A DNA stretch of 61,253 bases from Acinetobacter tianfuensis (GCF_003611465.1 NZ_RAXV01000023.1:1-61253), one strand, 5' to 3'. Shown: positions 8,227-17,696, counted from the stretch's first letter. Program-made: numbers and translations. Notes: generated from the letters alone by a model not told the origin.

Positions 8227-9062
8227 TGGCGCGTTATAACTATGTCATTGGCGATGTACAGGGCTGTTTCGAAGCTCTGAAAGCGCTGCTGAAAGAAATT
8301 CAATTTGATGTTGACCAAGACTTTATCTGGTTCGCAGGTGACCTTGTTGCGCGCGGGGAGAATTCGATTGGCGCGCTGCGTTTCATTAAAAAATTAGTTG
8401 AACGCGGCTCGGCTGCAACAGTGCTTGGCAATCACGATTTAAATTTGCTGGCAGTTGCGCGCGGTATTAAGCCAATTAAAGAACAAGACAATACCCAAGA
8501 TGTGATTAATGCGCTGGAAAGCGATGATCTGATAGACTGGCTTCGCAAACAGCCGCTGTGTCTATTTCCAAATCATGAAACCGTGCTGACACATGCTGGG
8601 ATTCCTTGCTGCTGGACGGCAGAACAGGCTGCTATTTTGGCGAAAGAAGTTGAAGCAGTGATTGCGAATGATGACTTTGCTGTAGTGGATGATTTCTTAA
8701 ATGATATGTATGGCAAGAAACCTTCGCTATGGTCAGATGATTTGCAAGGCAGTGAGCGTTTGCGCTGCATTACCAACTATTTAACCCGTATGCGTTTAAC
8801 AGATGCAGAGGGCCGTTTAGAGTTCAGCTTTAAAGATTCGCTGGATGATCCGATGCCTGAAGGTTTTAAGCCCTGGTTTGAGTTTCAGTCGCAAGCTGCT
8901 AAGACGCATCAGATTATTTTCGGCCACTGGGCTGCTTTACAAGGCAAAACCATTTCTGAAAATATTCAAAATGTGGATGGCGGCTGTGTTTGGGGGCATC
9001 AGCTTTTGGCATATCGTTTAGAAGATAAAGCTTTAATTGCTGTTGATAATCCGATGTTTTAA
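8226..9062 (+). CDS. apaH: symmetrical diadenosine tetraphosphatase
   Basis: 278 residues with the metallophosphatase motifs GDVQGC, AGDLVARG and GNHD, and later histidines in THAG and FGHWAAL. It hydrolyses Ap4A to two ADP and in E. coli also decaps Np4-capped RNA. It overlaps the rsmA stop as TGATG, which suggests translational coupling, and it ends at a strong terminator. Confidence 0.97.
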   Translation: MARYNYVIGDVQGCFEALKALLKEIQFDVDQDFIWFAGDLVARGENSIGALRFIKKLVERGSAATVLGNHDLNLLAVARGIKPIKEQDNTQDVINALESDDLIDWLRKQPLCLFPNHETVLTHAGIPCCWTAEQAAILAKEVEAVIANDDFAVVDDFLNDMYGKKPSLWSDDLQGSERLRCITNYLTRMRLTDAEGRLEFSFKDSLDDPMPEGFKPWFEFQSQAAKTHQIIFGHWAALQGKTISENIQNVDGGCVWGHQLLAYRLEDKALIAVDNPMF

Positions 9063-9072
9063 ATGCAACGGT

Positions 9073-9102
9073 AAAAAAGCCACATTGAATGTGGCTTTTT
9101 TT
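9073..9102. terminator. terminator after apaH
   Basis: The stem GCCACAT/ATGTGGC with a 3-base loop is flanked by A6 and T7. It is bidirectional and is shared with the DUF2147 gene on the other strand. Confidence 0.9.
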
Positions 9103-9123
9103 ATGTCATGCATACAGCTGGAT

Positions 9124-9576
9124 TTAGTCTTGGCGAATCCACGTTTGGCTGCGGCCAAGTGCTGAAACGCCCATATAGCCGCGTAAACTTAAACGCTTGC
9201 CGTTGGCATTTAACCGAACTTTTGCGTCATATACTTTGCCTGATAGCGGGTCAATGATGCGGCCTTTGTCATAGTTGGCTGTGCCGTTTATAGATTTTAA
9301 GCCAGTAAGGATATCCATACCCAAAATTGGCTGATTTGTATAAGGTGCAGGGCAACTATTACAGGTTTTTTGCGGTGTATAGCCCGGACGAGGCGTTACT
9401 TTGATGATTTTACCCGTAAATGAGCCATTGCTTTCTTTACGGATTTCAATCAGCGCTTTAGGTGAGCCTGACTTATCATCAATTTGCTGCCATAAACCTG
9501 ATAAATCTTCTGCAGCAGCAGAACCTGCCAACATTGCACCAAATAGAAATGCGCTGAATTTAAGCTTTTTCATCAT
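9124..9576 (-). CDS. secreted DUF2147 protein, copy 3
   Basis: 150 residues from the ATGATG at 9576, chosen because AGGG lies 8 bases before it; a longer reading frame exists upstream. A signal peptide of about 22 residues ends in AGSAAA. The mature part is one DUF2147 domain: GLWQQIDDKSGSPKALIEI, a CNSC pair near residue 75, and a C-terminal RGYMGVSALGRSQTWIR. The biochemical function of DUF2147 is not known to me. It is the last of three tandem paralogues; the two cysteines could form a disulfide in the periplasm. Confidence 0.85.
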   Translation of the reverse strand: MMKKLKFSAFLFGAMLAGSAAAEDLSGLWQQIDDKSGSPKALIEIRKESNGSFTGKIIKVTPRPGYTPQKTCNSCPAPYTNQPILGMDILTGLKSINGTANYDKGRIIDPLSGKVYDAKVRLNANGKRLSLRGYMGVSALGRSQTWIRQD

Positions 9577-9621
9577 ATTTTCATCCCTGTATGATCTGAG
9601 CATGCTGATGTTAGTTCGGGG

Positions 9622-10071
9622 TTATTCTTGGCGGATCCATGTTTGAGTGCGGCCAATTGCGGATATGCCAATATAGCCTCTTAAATGCAAGCGTTTACCA
9701 TTTGAGGTCAGCTTGCCTTTAAGGTTGTAAATTTTGCCGGATAGCGGATCTAAAATTTTACCGTCTTCGTAAATGTTTTCAGATTCATGTTTTAAGCCCT
9801 TAAAGACTTCTAAACCTAAAATAGGCTGATCTTTATAAGGCGGCGGACAATTTATACATTTTTCTTTAGGTGTATAGCCTGGACGGGGCGTTACTTTGAT
9901 AATTTTGCCGCTGAAAGTGCTATTGCTATCTTTTTTGATTTCAATCAACGCTTTTGGTGACCCAGTCTTGTCGTCAATTTGTTTCCAAATACCTGTTAGA
10001 TCTTGAGCAAAGGCAGCGCTGCTGATCATTGCTAAACCAATTAACGATGCCCATCTCATTGTTTTCTGCAT
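9622..10071 (-). CDS. secreted DUF2147 protein, copy 2
   Basis: 149 residues with a signal peptide ending SSAAFA and the same domain layout as its neighbours. The CINC pair replaces CNSC/CANC, and this copy is the most diverged in its second half (GLKHESENIYEDGKILDP). The ribosome binding site is AGGAA. It starts 45 bases upstream of copy 3, so the two may share a transcript. Function is unknown. Confidence 0.85.
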   Translation of the reverse strand: MQKTMRWASLIGLAMISSAAFAQDLTGIWKQIDDKTGSPKALIEIKKDSNSTFSGKIIKVTPRPGYTPKEKCINCPPPYKDQPILGLEVFKGLKHESENIYEDGKILDPLSGKIYNLKGKLTSNGKRLHLRGYIGISAIGRTQTWIRQE

Positions 10072-10228
10072 TGTTATTCTTCCTTTTCTGACAGCTGTTC
10101 AATCTTTGAACTTAACTTCATGTTAGGTAAGAATATGTAAATGCGCAACAGGTTTTAGCCGAAATTTCAGAGAATTTAAATTTTGCCAAGAAAAATGTGA
10201 CGAAATTCAACTTTTTTATGTCAAATGA

Positions 10229-10681
10229 TTAATCCTGACGGATCCATGTTTGACTGCGGCCAAGTGCAGATACGCCGACATAGCCGCGTAAGGTTAAACG
10301 ATTGCCATTAGGGCTGAGTTTAGCTTTGGTGCTGTAAATTTTGCCTGTCAGTGGATCTAGAATTTTTCCGTGGTCATAATTGCCTTCCTTTGTTTCTTTT
10401 AGACCAGTCAGGACATCTAAACCTAAAATGGGTTTATTGGTATATGGCGCAGGACAATTAGCGCAAGTTTCACGCGGTGTATAACCTGCACGCGGCGTGA
10501 TTTTAGTCACTTTAGCATTATAAGATCCATTGGGCATTTTACGGATTTCAAGTAAGGCTTTCGGTGAACCTGTTTTGTCGTCAATGTTTTGCCATGTACC
10601 GTTCAGATCTTTCGCTAGGGCAAAACCTGATAATGAACTGAAAAGTATTGCAGATAAAAATTGCAGCTTACGCATTTTCAA
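10229..10681 (-). CDS. secreted DUF2147 protein, copy 1
   Basis: 150 residues with a signal peptide ending SGFALA. The DUF2147 domain carries the CANC pair and the near-identical RGYVGVSALGRSQTWIR end. A 157-base AT-rich gap separates it from copy 2, longer than the 45-base gap between copies 2 and 3, so it may be expressed separately. A GGTAA ribosome binding site precedes the ATG. Confidence 0.85.
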   Translation of the reverse strand: MKMRKLQFLSAILFSSLSGFALAKDLNGTWQNIDDKTGSPKALLEIRKMPNGSYNAKVTKITPRAGYTPRETCANCPAPYTNKPILGLDVLTGLKETKEGNYDHGKILDPLTGKIYSTKAKLSPNGNRLTLRGYVGVSALGRSQTWIRQD

Positions 10682-10776
10682 ATTACCTATAATTTAATTA
10701 ATTAATTCATTCATTAGCTTATGGGAGTATAGGTTGGAATTTAATGAAAAACAACGCTATAAAAATGATCACTCAG

Positions 10777-11451
10777 TCACAAAAACTTAAGAAATGTGAT
10801 AAAAGATGGCAGCCAAATGGCTGTGAAAACAGCATTTACCGCCATGCCAAATGCAGCATAACGGCCTGCAATACTGCCTCGCTGCCATGCTTGCGCTGTT
10901 CCAATCGCATGCGCTGCTAAGCCAAGCGCAAGCCCAGAAGCGCGTTCGTCATTGATGTGCCGCAGTAATAATGGTGATAAAGCCGCGCCAATTACGCCAG
11001 ATAAAATCACAATTAAAATTGCGAGGCTAATAGGAGCTTCGAGCAAAGTGGCAATATTGATCGCAATTGGAGTTGTCACGGCTCGGGTGGCAAAAGCCAT
11101 AATAGTTGAATCTGACAGATGAAGCAGATAGGCCAAGCCCATTGGCAGCGCCACTGCGCTGATGCTTGCAAAAAACAAAATGCCGATGACTGCTTTTAAT
11201 GGGAGGTCATCATAACGCATGGCGGCTAAAGGGATGGCCAATGCTACTGTTACATAGCCGAGCAGGCGATTAAACAGCGGATTGACTTGCGCCATATAGT
11301 CTTCATAAGGAATCCCGAACAGCGCCAGCAGTGCAATGATTAAAATCATGGCAATCACAATGATTGGAATTTGCGGCAATTTTTTATTTATGGGCTTTGC
11401 TGCTAAATAGCCGGCTAGCGTTAATGCAAACGCATATAAAATAGAAATCAT
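10777..11451 (-). CDS. lrgB: LrgB/CidB family membrane protein
   Basis: 224 residues with about seven hydrophobic segments and the family features ATRAVTTPIAI and SHLLSI-region equivalents (AAHAIGTAQAW). LrgB/CidB proteins act with LrgA/CidA in membrane integrity and autolysis control, and related proteins move three-carbon acids. It begins 10 bases after the lrgA-like gene, so the pair forms one operon. Confidence 0.88.
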   Translation of the reverse strand: MISILYAFALTLAGYLAAKPINKKLPQIPIIVIAMILIIALLALFGIPYEDYMAQVNPLFNRLLGYVTVALAIPLAAMRYDDLPLKAVIGILFFASISAVALPMGLAYLLHLSDSTIMAFATRAVTTPIAINIATLLEAPISLAILIVILSGVIGAALSPLLLRHINDERASGLALGLAAHAIGTAQAWQRGSIAGRYAAFGMAVNAVFTAIWLPSFITFLKFL

Positions 11452-11461
11452 CCGTGTTCTC

Positions 11462-11833
11462 CTAAAGCCACTTTTTAGCTATGATTGCGTAAATCCAAAG
11501 CGGAATCAGTGTGCTGACCACCAGTACAGTTAAAAAAAGCGGTATTTCTTTGCCCATATGCATCATCATCAGTAATGAACCTGCGCTGATAGGCAGGAAG
11601 GCAAAAGCGCTTTCTTTCATGATTTTATTATTTGTGTCGACCAGGCGGGCAGGCACGGCTTTGTATTTGCGCCAAAGCAGCAATACGGCCAAAAGGCTGA
11701 GCAAGCCAGTTAAATTGCCTAATTCAGGGTGGCTGAATTGAGACATTAGCCATACTGCTCCTTCACGGAACAGAATAATCAGTGAAATTGTGCCTATCCA
11801 AGCTTTCCAGTCGAGCGCCTTGATCCAGTCCAT
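11462..11833 (-). CDS. lrgA: LrgA/CidA family membrane protein
   Basis: 123 residues with four predicted membrane helices and the holin-like LrgA/CidA pattern: LLALLLLWRKYKAVP in the second helix region, then FAFLPISAGSLLMM. It is the partner of the lrgB-like gene directly downstream. It starts 44 bases after hflX ends, and could be read through from hflX because no clear terminator lies between them. Confidence 0.85.
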   Translation of the reverse strand: MDWIKALDWKAWIGTISLIILFREGAVWLMSQFSHPELGNLTGLLSLLAVLLLWRKYKAVPARLVDTNNKIMKESAFAFLPISAGSLLMMMHMGKEIPLFLTVLVVSTLIPLWIYAIIAKKWL

Positions 11834-11877
11834 TTTTGAATTTTCATTAAAATTGTATTTGTCACGTTTTAACTGAT

Positions 11878-13209
11878 TTACGTGTCAATTTCAAACTCTT
11901 CCAGCGGATGTTTGAACTGATTAGCGCGTTCTCCTAGTATTTCATCTATAGGCAAATGCGCTTGTTTGATCAGCTGCTCAAGTTTATTTGGCGCCATAAT
12001 GACATGCAAATGAAGATTACCCAGTTCATCATAATTTTCAGTTTGAATAACATTAAGGCCATATAGCTGTGTACGAAGCTTGCCATACGCGGGTTTTAGG
12101 CAAAGTTCAAAACTTTGCACTTGCCCCATCAGGCATTCTTGCACCGCTTGCGCTAAGAAGTTTAAACCTTGTCCTGAATGTGCAGAAACATAGACACGTT
12201 CTGGTTCATTTGGACGTGCATAAACAATTTTGGCATCTTCACCAGATTGGTCAATTTTGTTGTAGACGCGCAATATGGGCACATCGGCGCCAATTTCTTT
12301 CAGTACTTTTTCGACCGCTTCAATCTGTTCCAGCATGTCAGGGCTGCTGGAATCGATGACGTGCAGCAGAAGTGCTGCTTCTAGTGTTTCTTCTAATGTA
12401 GCTTTGAATGATTCAACCAGTGAGTGAGACAGGTTGCGGACAAAACCAACGGTATCCGCTAGAACAACATTGCCTATGCCATCCCACTCTAATCGCCGAA
12501 GCGTTGGATCTAGTGTGGCAAATAGCTGGTCGGCAGCATAAACATCGCTTTGCGCCAAAATATTGAATAGGGTTGATTTGCCTGCATTGGTATAGCCGAC
12601 TAACGAAATGGTCGGCACTGCAGCTTTTTGGCGTGCAACACGGCCTTGCAAACGGGTTTGGCGAACTTTTTCAATACGTGTTTTCAGCTGGCCCATGCGG
12701 ATACGCAATAAACGGCGGTCTGTTTCAAGGAGGGTTTCACCGGGGCCGCGCAGGCCAATACCGCCTTTTTGGCTGTCCAGATTGCCGCGGCTGCGGATCA
12801 GGCGCGAGGACATGTGCTGCAGCTGCGCCAGTTCAACCTGAAGTTTGCCTTCATAAGTACGGGCGCGCTGTGCAAAAATATCTAAAATAAGTTCGGTCCG
12901 GTCAACTACACGGCATTGAATAATATATTCAAGGTTACGCGCTTGAGCTGGCGTGAGCGAATGATCAAAGATGACTAAATCAGCTTCTTCTGCCTGTGCA
13001 ATGGCCGCAATTTCTTCGGCTTTGCCAGAACCAACAAACAGCTTTGCATCAGGTTTGATGCGGCTGGCATGCAGATGCTGCAGAATTTCTGCACCTGCTG
13101 ATTGCGCAAGCAGGCTAAATTCTTCGGCATCGAGGTCATCCAGCATGCTGACAGCTACACTGACTAAAATAACCCGTTCACCATATTGCTGTTGATTGAT
13201 TTGATCCAC
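11878..13209 (-). CDS. hflX: ribosome-splitting GTPase HflX
   Basis: 443 residues with a GTG start preceded by AGGAG. The N-terminal HflX domain includes SGKAEEIAAIA. A long helical linker with the glycine-rich KGGIGLRGPGETLLETDRR follows, then the G domain (GYTNAGKSTLF, DTVGFVRNLSHSLVESF, NKID). HflX rescues stalled or heat-damaged ribosomes. The usual hfq partner is absent here; the only upstream minus-strand ORF is a 42-residue membrane peptide. Confidence 0.96.
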   Translation of the reverse strand: MDQINQQQYGERVILVSVAVSMLDDLDAEEFSLLAQSAGAEILQHLHASRIKPDAKLFVGSGKAEEIAAIAQAEEADLVIFDHSLTPAQARNLEYIIQCRVVDRTELILDIFAQRARTYEGKLQVELAQLQHMSSRLIRSRGNLDSQKGGIGLRGPGETLLETDRRLLRIRMGQLKTRIEKVRQTRLQGRVARQKAAVPTISLVGYTNAGKSTLFNILAQSDVYAADQLFATLDPTLRRLEWDGIGNVVLADTVGFVRNLSHSLVESFKATLEETLEAALLLHVIDSSSPDMLEQIEAVEKVLKEIGADVPILRVYNKIDQSGEDAKIVYARPNEPERVYVSAHSGQGLNFLAQAVQECLMGQVQSFELCLKPAYGKLRTQLYGLNVIQTENYDELGNLHLHVIMAPNKLEQLIKQAHLPIDEILGERANQFKHPLEEFEIDT

Positions 13210-13278
13210 GCAGCAGAAACTCCTAATGAAAGCTCTATTCTAGGCGAAAATACGGTACAGCGGTGGATTTGCACAGCC

Positions 13279-13407
13279 TTAAATTGCACGTGAAAAAGCA
13301 ATCGCAAATACCAGCATGACAGCACAATAGGCAAAGGCTAAGCTGCCAGCCGTGCCTAAAACGGACCCTGCCGAGATGTTTTGCGGCGCAGTGTCTTGGA
13401 AATTCAT
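13279..13407 (-). CDS. 42-residue single-helix membrane peptide
   Basis: A short ORF reading MNFQDTAPQNISAG followed by a hydrophobic segment of about 20 residues and a short basic end, FSRAI. It resembles a small single-pass inner membrane protein. It lies 69 bases upstream of hflX on the same strand. No strong ribosome binding site precedes the ATG, which lowers confidence. Support is the intact frame and clean amphipathic-hydrophobic layout; function is unknown. Confidence 0.45.
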   Translation of the reverse strand: MNFQDTAPQNISAGSVLGTAGSLAFAYCAVMLVFAIAFSRAI

Positions 13408-13597
13408 TTGAACATAATCATCTTTTTATTCAATTATTTTATAATAATTAATTTTTATAAACGATTGAAATGGGGAATAATGATGCGGTCTTTCGGTTTT
13501 TATGATCAATGCAAAAAACAAACGAACGGTATAGTATGGTGAAAATTAGGTCCTATAGCCGCCCTAAATAAGCCATTTTACTGCCAGTGATAATTTT

Positions 13598-14416
13598 ATG
13601 ACTCAACTTACAGAACCGAATACTGCTGTGTCTCCAAAAGGTTTTTCCCGTATTGCGCTTTACACGAAAAAGGTGATTGCCATGCTGGGGGCTGTCAGTC
13701 AGGGTTTCTATTTAGTTTTTCGTCATCAGCTGTATAAGGATCCGAACAATCCCAGCAATACGCGTTATGTGCAGTATTTCTGCCGTAAGCTGTGTAAAGT
13801 TTTTAATATTAATGTGCAAGTGCATGGGGAAATTCCGCGTCAGCCTGCACTGTGGGTCAGCAATCATATTTCATGGCTGGATGTGGCCGTATTAGGCTCA
13901 GGCGCTCGAGTCTTTTTTCTTGCAAAAGCTGAAATTGAAAAATGGCCTGTGCTGGGTAAGCTGGCGAAAGGCGGCGGCACTTTATTTATTAAACGCGGTT
14001 CGGGCGATTCACTGCGGATCCGTGAGCAAATGACTGACTTTTTAAAGCAAGACAGTCCCGTGCTGTTTTTCCCAGAAGCAACAACTTCGGACGGCTCCCG
14101 AATTAAAAAAGTACATGGCCGGCTGCTAGGCGCGGCAATTGATGCGCAGCGGCCAGTGCAGATTTGTTTAATCTGCTATGTGAATCAGCATGGCGAGCTG
14201 GATATGGTTGCGCCGTATATTGATGATATCGGTTTCGCGGAACATGTGCAAAATGTGCTGGAAATGCAGCAAGTGACTGCGCATCTAATGACGCTTCCGG
14301 CGATTGATTCCGCAGGGCACACAGTAGAAAGTTTAACGGCCGTTGTACAGCAGCATATGGTTGATGGCTTAGCTCAGCTGCAGCAAAAAGTGCTGAAGCA
14401 GCCGATTGCCAGTTAA
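13598..14416 (+). CDS. 1-acyl-glycerol-3-phosphate acyltransferase family protein
   Basis: 272 residues, PlsC superfamily. The acyltransferase motif NHISWLD places His90 and Asp95 in the H(X4)D catalytic pair, and the glycerolipid-binding block FFPEATTSDG is at 157-166. A hydrophobic segment near residues 27-42 suggests membrane association. It would acylate a lysophospholipid or similar acceptor; the exact substrate (lysophosphatidate or lyso-ornithine lipid) cannot be told. It converges with a phospholipase D family gene with only two bases between stops. Confidence 0.88.
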   Translation: MTQLTEPNTAVSPKGFSRIALYTKKVIAMLGAVSQGFYLVFRHQLYKDPNNPSNTRYVQYFCRKLCKVFNINVQVHGEIPRQPALWVSNHISWLDVAVLGSGARVFFLAKAEIEKWPVLGKLAKGGGTLFIKRGSGDSLRIREQMTDFLKQDSPVLFFPEATTSDGSRIKKVHGRLLGAAIDAQRPVQICLICYVNQHGELDMVAPYIDDIGFAEHVQNVLEMQQVTAHLMTLPAIDSAGHTVESLTAVVQQHMVDGLAQLQQKVLKQPIAS

Positions 14417-14418
14417 GC

Positions 14419-16047
14419 TTACATAAAACCTTCGATTGGCAGCCATGCAATGACTTTCATGCTGGCGCGCTGCCACCATTTCATTTTGGGTTCCCTGACA
14501 TAAGTGCGGATGCTGCCGTCAGCAAGCTTAATTTCCCAATTCATTTTCTTGTTGGCGTCCAGCACTAACTTGTAAGCATATTTGCTGAGGTTTTCATCCA
14601 TGGTGTGATGCACGGCCTTAGCCAGCCGCGGACTGTCCAGCAAGACACCTATTTCAGTATTTAAATAGGCTGATCGCGGGTCAAAATTAAAAGAGCCGAT
14701 AAAGACTTGTTTTTCATCTAGCGCCATCAATTTTGCATGCAGGCTGGAGCGGCTGAGGCCCTTAATGCTGACTTTGGCTTTTTTGGCCAACTCTTCAGTA
14801 TTGATATTTAAATTTTCGCTGTCTGGGGTGGACAGAAATTCGTATAGATTGACATTATTTTCCAGCAGGTCTTGGCGGTATTTGGCATAAAAAGCATGTA
14901 CCACTGGGACATCATTGGCTTTAAATGAATTGGTCAGGATGCGGACTTTCACATCATTATCCGCTAATTCCTTCAGCTGCTGCGCGCCCTTTTTTTCTGG
15001 CACAAAGTAGGCAGAGATAATATCGACACTTTGGGTTGGTTTATCTAAACGGTTGAGCAGCTGGAAATTCAGATGTTCTTCTTTTTTGGCTTTTGCTTTA
15101 ATTTTGCTGGGTGAATCTTTAACCACCTCCGCTTTGACCCAATCCAGCTGAATGCTGTGATTCAGCCAATGGTCAAAGGCATGTGAGCGGTTGGCTAAAT
15201 CTAAGTAGTTTTGTACAGAAACGTCTTGATCATGCAGCTGCAGCTGTTCTTTTAGTCCTTCAAAGCGCAGTGTGTAATGGCGCGGATTAACCAGCTGTTT
15301 GACGGGGAAGGCGTAGTCGTCATTCCAGTATTCATCAAATGAATGCACGATTTCATCAGATGCAGATCCAACCAGCATGACGTCTACATCTGAAAATTGG
15401 TAGTTATCACTGACGTTATAATATTGGTTGCTCATGTTGCGCCCGCCTATCAGCGCGATTTGATTATCTGCAATAAAGCTTTTGTTATGCATGCGGCGGT
15501 TAATGCGCTTGAGGTTCAGCACCATATCCATAGCGCGGTAATGTCTGAAGCGGTAAGGGTTATAAAGGCGCACATCAATGTTGCTGTGCTGGTCAAGCGC
15601 TAAATAAATCCCTTCCATTTGTTTGGCATTGTTGTCATCAATCAGCAGGCGGACTTTGACGCCGCGGTCGGCTGCTTGAATAATCGAATGCAGCGCCATT
15701 GAACCAATTTTGTCATTGTCCCAAATGTAATATTGCAGATCTAACGTTTTTTCGGCTTTATTAATCAGCTCTAAACGCGCTGCCAGGGCTTCAAGCGGAT
15801 CATACAAAATGCGGTATCCGGTTAAGCCTGGATTGGCTTCGCGCAGCGGAGTGATGATTTTGCCCAGAGAAGTCTGTTCGGTTGGCGTGCTGAAACCATA
15901 TTCTACGGGCTGCGGTATTTGTTTAGGCAGCGTAGAGCAGCCCGATATTCCAAATATGAGTGTGCAGCTGATCAGAAGCGCCGTATTTTGAGTGTTTTTA
16001 TAAGTTCGCTGCGGCGCGGCAGGCACTGGCGCTTGATCTGAAGTCAT
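14419..16047 (-). CDS. phospholipase D / cardiolipin synthase-like lipoprotein
   Basis: 542 residues with two complete HKD motifs: H187-K189-D194 and H437-K439-D444. These are the signature of the PLD superfamily, which includes cardiolipin synthases. The N-terminus carries a hydrophobic segment ending in the lipobox ISGC (Cys37), so the protein is predicted to be a lipoprotein facing the periplasm, unlike the membrane-spanning ClsA. It resembles ClsC/YmdC-type enzymes, which make cardiolipin from PE and PG. Next to an acyltransferase it suggests phospholipid remodelling. Confidence 0.88.
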   Translation of the reverse strand: MTSDQAPVPAAPQRTYKNTQNTALLISCTLIFGISGCSTLPKQIPQPVEYGFSTPTEQTSLGKIITPLREANPGLTGYRILYDPLEALAARLELINKAEKTLDLQYYIWDNDKIGSMALHSIIQAADRGVKVRLLIDDNNAKQMEGIYLALDQHSNIDVRLYNPYRFRHYRAMDMVLNLKRINRRMHNKSFIADNQIALIGGRNMSNQYYNVSDNYQFSDVDVMLVGSASDEIVHSFDEYWNDDYAFPVKQLVNPRHYTLRFEGLKEQLQLHDQDVSVQNYLDLANRSHAFDHWLNHSIQLDWVKAEVVKDSPSKIKAKAKKEEHLNFQLLNRLDKPTQSVDIISAYFVPEKKGAQQLKELADNDVKVRILTNSFKANDVPVVHAFYAKYRQDLLENNVNLYEFLSTPDSENLNINTEELAKKAKVSIKGLSRSSLHAKLMALDEKQVFIGSFNFDPRSAYLNTEIGVLLDSPRLAKAVHHTMDENLSKYAYKLVLDANKKMNWEIKLADGSIRTYVREPKMKWWQRASMKVIAWLPIEGFM

Positions 16048-16151
16048 ACTTGGACTGAAACTTAAAAAATAGAATTGAGTATAATTGTGAGCTATGAAAA
16101 GATAAATACATTGAATGCGAATTCAGATAGATCTAGAGGCTGCGCTGCACT

Positions 16152-17162
16152 ATGTGGGAAACCAATTCCGTTGTGATGTATTTTTATATTGGTATGGGCT
16201 TGCTGGCCGTTTGGGCGGTGTCTCAAGCTTGGCTGAGCCAATCACGCACGGAAACCATACATCCTTTTAAAGCCTTTGTGCATTTGCTGGCTTTTTATTT
16301 ATCTTATTTGCTCATTCCGCTGTTCTTTTTCAGCTTCTATGCGGGCTGGAGCGGCTATTATTCGATACATGAAGCGCTGTTTATTTTTCTGATTACGGGG
16401 CTGCTGTGCTATGCGCGTTTTGTAGAGCCGCACTGCATACAGGTGCATCACATGCAATATCCACTGCATGAAGACCGTAAAATGCTGAAGCCAGTTAAAA
16501 TTGCTTTAATTGCCGATTTGCATATTGGCCTGTTTTCAGGGCATGAACGCCAATTAAAAATGATGGTTAAAAAATTAAATGAGCAGAAGCCTGATTTGGT
16601 TGTTGTTGCCGGGGACTGGACTTATGAGCCGGAAAATAAATTGGCAGAAGAATTGGCAGTGCTGAAAGAAATTAATGCGCCTGTATATTCGGTGAATGGC
16701 AATCATGATGAGCAATATCCGGGACCTCCGATTCATGCGCTGCTGCAGCGGGCGCTGCAAGAAAATAAAGTGATGGATATCGAAGGTCAGGTGGTCGAGT
16801 TTAATGAATTCAGGCTGATTGGCATTGGCGACTTGTGGGCTGGCAAAGCGGATATGCGCTTTATGCCTCAGCTTCCGCAAGATAAGCCATGGGTCATTTT
16901 ATCGCATAATCCGGATACGGTGGATATGGTGCCAAAGCTGCCGGCCCGTCCGCTGATGCTGTCAGGACATACACATGGCGGGCAGGTTGAGCTGCCGTGG
17001 CTGACCGATTATGTGATGAAAAAGGTCTCTATTTTAGGCCATAAAAAGGGCTTGTACCGCCATGAACATGCCGATGTGTTTGTGACAGTCGGTACGGGAA
17101 TGGTTGGTGTGCCGTTCAGGTTCCGTGTACCGCCGACTATCGATATTATTGAATTGATTTGA
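16152..17162 (+). CDS. membrane-anchored metallophosphoesterase
   Basis: 336 residues with three hydrophobic segments in the first 90, then a calcineurin-like domain. Metal-binding motifs are DLH (122-124), GD (154-155), GNHDE (183-187), SHNPD and SGHTHGGQ near the end. Relatives such as YpbG/YaeI-type phosphodiesterases act at the membrane surface; the substrate is unknown. It is divergent from the PLD gene with 104 bases between starts. Confidence 0.88.
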   Translation: MWETNSVVMYFYIGMGLLAVWAVSQAWLSQSRTETIHPFKAFVHLLAFYLSYLLIPLFFFSFYAGWSGYYSIHEALFIFLITGLLCYARFVEPHCIQVHHMQYPLHEDRKMLKPVKIALIADLHIGLFSGHERQLKMMVKKLNEQKPDLVVVAGDWTYEPENKLAEELAVLKEINAPVYSVNGNHDEQYPGPPIHALLQRALQENKVMDIEGQVVEFNEFRLIGIGDLWAGKADMRFMPQLPQDKPWVILSHNPDTVDMVPKLPARPLMLSGHTHGGQVELPWLTDYVMKKVSILGHKKGLYRHEHADVFVTVGTGMVGVPFRFRVPPTIDIIELI

Positions 17163-17318
17163 TGCAGCTGATTGTTTTTTGAATAAAAAAATTATTATAG
17201 TAATGCTGTTGCAGGGACCGGTTTTTAGACTGTGAGAATGTCATCGGTCTTTAAACCTATACTGCAGAAACATGCTTATATGCATGTTCTTTACGGCCTA
17301 AAATAAGAGAAGAATGCG

Positions 17319-17669
17319 ATGTCGGAATTTTATAAAGAAGTGGGGACGTTGTTTGGTCAAACTGAACTGCAGTCGGCTGATTTAGAGCGAGGCCTCGTGC
17401 GGCTTGTACAGGAGTTTAAAGCTGCATCTGAGGTCGGCAGCCGAGATTTTTCATCGCAGTTTTATCAGAAATTTGAGCAGCTGGTGACACAAAACGGCAT
17501 TATGGAAACAGAGGTGGAAGCTTTGGTGAATGTGCTGTATTTCAGTGATGATCATCAGCAGCTGGTGACATTTGTGGTGCCAAGTTACTACAATGCTGGC
17601 GGTGACCGCGCTCAATTTGCAGATACATATCAGCTGATGATGGATGATGTGCAGCAGGCAGCGCCATAA
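17319..17669 (+). CDS. conserved hypothetical protein
   Basis: 116 residues, acidic and mostly helical, without signal peptide or membrane segment. I recognise no domain. AGAAG lies seven bases before the ATG. It follows the phosphoesterase by 156 bases and ends at its own terminator, so it is probably a single-gene unit. Confidence 0.6.
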   Translation: MSEFYKEVGTLFGQTELQSADLERGLVRLVQEFKAASEVGSRDFSSQFYQKFEQLVTQNGIMETEVEALVNVLYFSDDHQQLVTFVVPSYYNAGGDRAQFADTYQLMMDDVQQAAP

Positions 17670-17696
17670 GTTTTGTACAAAGATAATTGCAGCTAT

